Below are positions 4,853 to 7,797 of a stretch of DNA of 7,797 nt, in pieces. Where the stretch lies: assembly GCA_934133115.1 (NCBI GenBank), contig CAKPAV010000073.1:1-7797 (forward strand). Direction: 5' to 3'. Origin of the DNA: an uncultured Bacilli bacterium (lineage in GTDB: Bacteria > Bacillota_I > Bacilli_A > RFN20 > CAG-826). The position numbers and the translations under genes are program-made. Numbering within the stretch: the first letter of the stretch is position 1; each line of letters starts with the position of its first letter. Under the pieces are notes generated by a model, which had not been told where the DNA came from, ran no database searches, and saw only the letters and a list, made by a program, of their open reading frames with translations.

Positions 4853-7162
4853 ATGAAAAGTTTTTATGAATCATTAGAGTTTCAAAAAGTTAAAGACATA
4901 ATTGTAACATTAGCAAAAACGGAAGTTGGAAAAGAAAAAATTAACAATCTAGAAATCATTTTAGATCAGAATCAATTACAAAATGAATTGGATATATTAA
5001 AAGAAATGCATTCTTTTTTAAGTAGATATAATGAATTACCAATTAGCAATTCATCATTATTAATTGATATTATTGCTCATGGAGAGAAAACTGGTATTTT
5101 AAGTGTTTATGATTTAGAAAAAGTGGCCTCAGACATATCCACTATTAAAAGAGTTCAAACATCATTTGAAAAATGCAAAGATGAATTTCCGTTACTAGAT
5201 AAATTAATTAGTAATTTTATTGATTTATCTTCTTTAGAAGATTTAATTCATAGTGTTATATCACCAAGTTTAACTATTTATGATGATGCTTCAGTTGATC
5301 TAAAACGTATCAGAAGAAATATTGCTAGTTTAGAAAGTGATTTATCAACTAAAATACATAATCTTGCTAAGTCCTATAGCGGTTACCTAACTGATAATAC
5401 TGTTACTTTACGTAATGGACATTATGTTTTACCAGTAAAAACAATGTATAAATTTAAAGTAGAAGGTATAATTCACGATACTTCCGATTCTGGCAACACT
5501 GTTTTCGTAGAGCCTGCGAATATTGTAGAAATTAATAATAAAATTGCTTCTTTACGCATTGAAGAACAAGATGAAATAGCTCGTATTTTACGTAAACTTA
5601 CTGTAGCTATATTAGATAAGAAAACGGAAGTAATTAAAAATAATAATACTTTAGGATATTTAGACTTTTTAAATGCTAAAGCTAAATACGCGCTAGAAAA
5701 TGATGGAGTTATTGGAAATATATCGCTTGATCGAACATTAAAACTAGTTAATGCCCGTCACCCTTTAATTAGTAAAGATAAAATTGTCGCTAATGATTTT
5801 TATTTAGATACTAATAAGCATTTATTAATTATTTCAGGACCTAATGCTGGTGGTAAATCAGTGGCCTTAAAAACAGTTGGTTTATTAGTGGTTATGCATC
5901 AATGTGCTTTACCAGTTTTAGCTAATGAAGGTGCTTTAATTCCATTATTTAAACGAATTTATGTTGATATTGGCGATCAACAATCTCTTAATGACTCATT
6001 ATCTACTTTCTCCGCTCATATGGAAAATATCATTGATATGTCGAAAAAATTAGGGGCTAAAGATTTAGTAATCATTGATGAATTAGGTACTGGTACTGAT
6101 CCTAGTGAAGGAGAAGCGTTAGCGAAAGCAATCTTAGATTATTTACACTTTAAACATGCTTTTGCTTTTGTCTCTTCGCACTTTATGGGTGTAAAAACAT
6201 ATGCTTTAGATAAAGAGTATGTTATGAATGCCTCGATGATTTTTGATGAAGCAAATTTTATGCCAACATATAAAATGCGTATCGGAATTCCTGGTAAATC
6301 TTATGGTATGGAAGTTGCATTACGTTTAGGGTTAGACCAAACAATTATTGATAAAGCAAAGAAATATTTAAAAGAAGATAACGCTAGTGAATTTTCTACT
6401 TCTTTAACTAAACTTGATGCTTTAGTTCATGAAAATGAAAAAATTAATGAAAGCATTCGTAAGCAAAAAGAACAAGTTGAAAAAAGAAATGCGGAATTAG
6501 AAAAACAAAATGCTGAATTAATGAAAAGAAAAGCAAACCTTCTTAAAGAAGTTGAAGATGAAAAAGAAGAAATGCTTGAAGAAACACAAAAGCAAATTAA
6601 TGAAATTATGCATGAATTAAATAAAAAAGACCTAAAAATGCATGAAGTTATATCCGCTAAAAAACATATCGATGATTTGGGAGAAAAAGAAGTAAAAATT
6701 AAGAAAAGCAATGAAACTTTTGCTTTAGATGATTATGTTACTATTGATGATATGAATTTAAGCGGTACGATTATTCGTATTGTAAACGATAAATATACCA
6801 TTCAAACTAACTTAGGTAATATTGTGGTTGGTAAAAGTGATTTAACTAAATCCATTCGTCCAGCAAATAAAAAAGTACGTGAAGTTAATAATATTGATCG
6901 TAACATCATTAGCCGTACAGTACCGCTTGAACTTAATTTAATTGGTAAACATGTTGATGAAGCAATGAATGATTTAGAACGTTATCTTGATGATGTTGTT
7001 ATTAAAGGATATAGTGAAGTACGAATTATTCATGGTTCGGGAACGGGCGCTTTAAGAAAAGCAGTTCATGAATATTTAAACAAACAAAAATTTATCAAAA
7101 GCTTCCGATTAGGTGGAATGGGTGAAGGCGGCGTTGGTGCTACGGTGGTGACACTTAAATGA
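4853..7162 (+). CDS. mutS2: MutS2 ATPase with C-terminal SMR domain
   Basis: 769 residues, close to B. subtilis MutS2 (785). MutS2 proteins lack the mismatch-recognition domain; they act in suppressing recombination and, in B. subtilis, in sensing and splitting collided ribosomes. Order of parts: N-terminal core and lever region (1-300); Walker A GPNAGGKS (329-336); STFSAHMEN signature before Walker B; Walker B LVIIDE (405-410) followed by LGTGTDPSEG; SSHF switch; long charged coiled coil (about 510-605); KOW-like segment (about 623-665); and the SMR domain (about 690-769) with HGSGTGALR from 727. The SMR entry motif, usually LDLRG, reads LNLIG (694-698), losing the Asp and Arg. The start is fixed by AGGTGA (4838-4843) with 9-nt spacing. 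It ends in TGA, overlapping the uvrC start. If TGA were read as Trp the frame would end four codons later at TAA, but Trp is TGG throughout. Confidence 0.96.
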   Translation: MKSFYESLEFQKVKDIIVTLAKTEVGKEKINNLEIILDQNQLQNELDILKEMHSFLSRYNELPISNSSLLIDIIAHGEKTGILSVYDLEKVASDISTIKRVQTSFEKCKDEFPLLDKLISNFIDLSSLEDLIHSVISPSLTIYDDASVDLKRIRRNIASLESDLSTKIHNLAKSYSGYLTDNTVTLRNGHYVLPVKTMYKFKVEGIIHDTSDSGNTVFVEPANIVEINNKIASLRIEEQDEIARILRKLTVAILDKKTEVIKNNNTLGYLDFLNAKAKYALENDGVIGNISLDRTLKLVNARHPLISKDKIVANDFYLDTNKHLLIISGPNAGGKSVALKTVGLLVVMHQCALPVLANEGALIPLFKRIYVDIGDQQSLNDSLSTFSAHMENIIDMSKKLGAKDLVIIDELGTGTDPSEGEALAKAILDYLHFKHAFAFVSSHFMGVKTYALDKEYVMNASMIFDEANFMPTYKMRIGIPGKSYGMEVALRLGLDQTIIDKAKKYLKEDNASEFSTSLTKLDALVHENEKINESIRKQKEQVEKRNAELEKQNAELMKRKANLLKEVEDEKEEMLEETQKQINEIMHELNKKDLKMHEVISAKKHIDDLGEKEVKIKKSNETFALDDYVTIDDMNLSGTIIRIVNDKYTIQTNLGNIVVGKSDLTKSIRPANKKVREVNNIDRNIISRTVPLELNLIGKHVDEAMNDLERYLDDVVIKGYSEVRIIHGSGTGALRKAVHEYLNKQKFIKSFRLGGMGEGGVGATVVTLK

Positions 7163-7797
7163 ACGAACGAATAAAACGTGAAATAGATTTATTACCCCAC
7201 CGTCCTGGTTGCTATTTAATGCATAACAAAGATGGGAAAGTAATTTATGTCGGTAAAGCGAAAGACTTATTTAAACGTGTTTCGCAATACTTTTTACGTT
7301 CACAATCAGGCAAAGTATTTAAAATGGTAAGCGAAGTAGAATATTTTGAAACAATTATTACGAACAATGAAAAAGAATCTTTAATTTTGGAATGTAATTT
7401 AATACAAAAATATTATCCGCGCTATAACGTTTTACTTAAAGATGGAAAAACTTATCCTTATATTGCTTTAAAAAAAGGTAATGATCCATTGATTAAAATT
7501 GCCCGTAACCGCAAAGATAAAAATTATACATATTTTGGTCCATTTCCTAACTCAAGTGCCGCTTATGATATGGTAGATTTAGTTAATAAAATATTTCCAA
7601 TTCGTAAATGTAAAACTATTCCAAGTAATGCTTGTTTATATTACCATTTACATCAATGCCTTGGACCTTGTATTAATAAAATTGATGATGAAGAATATAA
7701 AAAATTAAATAAAGATGTTACTAATTTCTTATTAGGAAAAGACAAATCAAAACGCAAGGAATTAGTGGATAAAATGCGTAAAGCAAGTGATAATTTA
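7159..7797 (+). CDS. uvrC: Excinuclease ABC subunit C, N-terminal part (truncated by window end)
   Basis: UvrC makes the dual incisions around bulky DNA lesions in nucleotide excision repair, acting on UvrB-DNA complexes. The frame stays open from ATG 7159 to the window end, giving 213 of about 600 residues. The GIY-YIG nuclease domain responsible for the 3' incision spans about 12-95: PGCY (Tyr19), IYVGKAK (Tyr30, Lys33), Arg40 and Glu78 align with the family's catalytic residues, followed by YPRYNVLLKDGKTYPYI. Downstream, Cys151, Cys159, Cys167 and Cys171 (the last two in CLGPC) match the four-cysteine cluster that binds iron-sulfur in E. coli UvrC. The UvrBC-contact, EndoV-like and HhH parts lie beyond the window. 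The start overlaps the mutS2 stop as ATGA, with GGTGA at 7147-7151 as a ribosome binding site 7 nt away, so the two genes are translationally coupled. Confidence 0.96.
   Translation, partial: MNERIKREIDLLPHRPGCYLMHNKDGKVIYVGKAKDLFKRVSQYFLRSQSGKVFKMVSEVEYFETIITNNEKESLILECNLIQKYYPRYNVLLKDGKTYPYIALKKGNDPLIKIARNRKDKNYTYFGPFPNSSAAYDMVDLVNKIFPIRKCKTIPSNACLYYHLHQCLGPCINKIDDEEYKKLNKDVTNFLLGKDKSKRKELVDKMRKASDNL

Noticed and set aside
6427..6711. Minus-strand ORF rich in Ser, Phe and Cys opposite the MutS2 coiled coil.
   Set aside because: It is the complement of Lys/Glu-rich coiled-coil codons, a common artefact, not a gene.
7157..7174. Possible reading of TGA as tryptophan (Mycoplasma code), extending MutS2 by four codons to TAA.
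   Set aside because: Every tryptophan in the window is TGG, no in-frame TGA interrupts any gene, and the ATGA overlap with uvrC is a normal stop-start arrangement under the standard code.

Overview
The window is AT-rich (roughly one third G+C by eye), uses strong Shine-Dalgarno sites and TAA/TGA stops, and encodes tryptophan by TGG. All recognisable proteins are of Firmicutes/Bacilli type. I infer an uncultured, low-G+C member of the Bacilli (Erysipelotrichales / RF39 / Acholeplasma-like neighbourhood, probably host-associated), using the standard bacterial code rather than the Mycoplasma code. The species cannot be named from this sequence.

Layout, all genes on the + strand. Positions 1-1446 hold the two overlapping permease genes of a CUT1 (MalF/MalG-type) sugar ABC importer; the first gene begins before the window. 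Positions 1447-1574 are a leader with a possible promoter and a long two-tier hairpin. Positions 1575-2489 encode a ribokinase, which ends at an intrinsic terminator. Positions 2610-4574 form an insulated monocistronic unit (near-consensus promoter, strong ribosome binding site, terminator). It encodes a secreted, C-terminally membrane-anchored surface protein built from two beta-helix-like modules, with no LPXTG motif.

Positions 4575-4852 carry no protein gene but are not empty. They hold promoter-like boxes followed by three back-to-back hairpins, the last a perfect intrinsic terminator: a candidate small RNA of about 90 nt. Downstream is a separate promoter whose -10 box lies inside a perfect 10-bp dyad. 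Positions 4853-7162 encode a complete MutS2, and from 7159 to the window end the start of uvrC overlaps it by four bases (ATGA).

Functionally, the left part imports a carbohydrate and phosphorylates a pentose or related sugar. The centre displays a cell-surface protein. The right part is a genome-maintenance / ribosome-rescue operon. The least explained items are the candidate RNA at about 4680-4770, the dyad at the mutS2 promoter, the rbsK leader hairpin, the LPXTG-less surface protein, and an altered SMR motif in MutS2.
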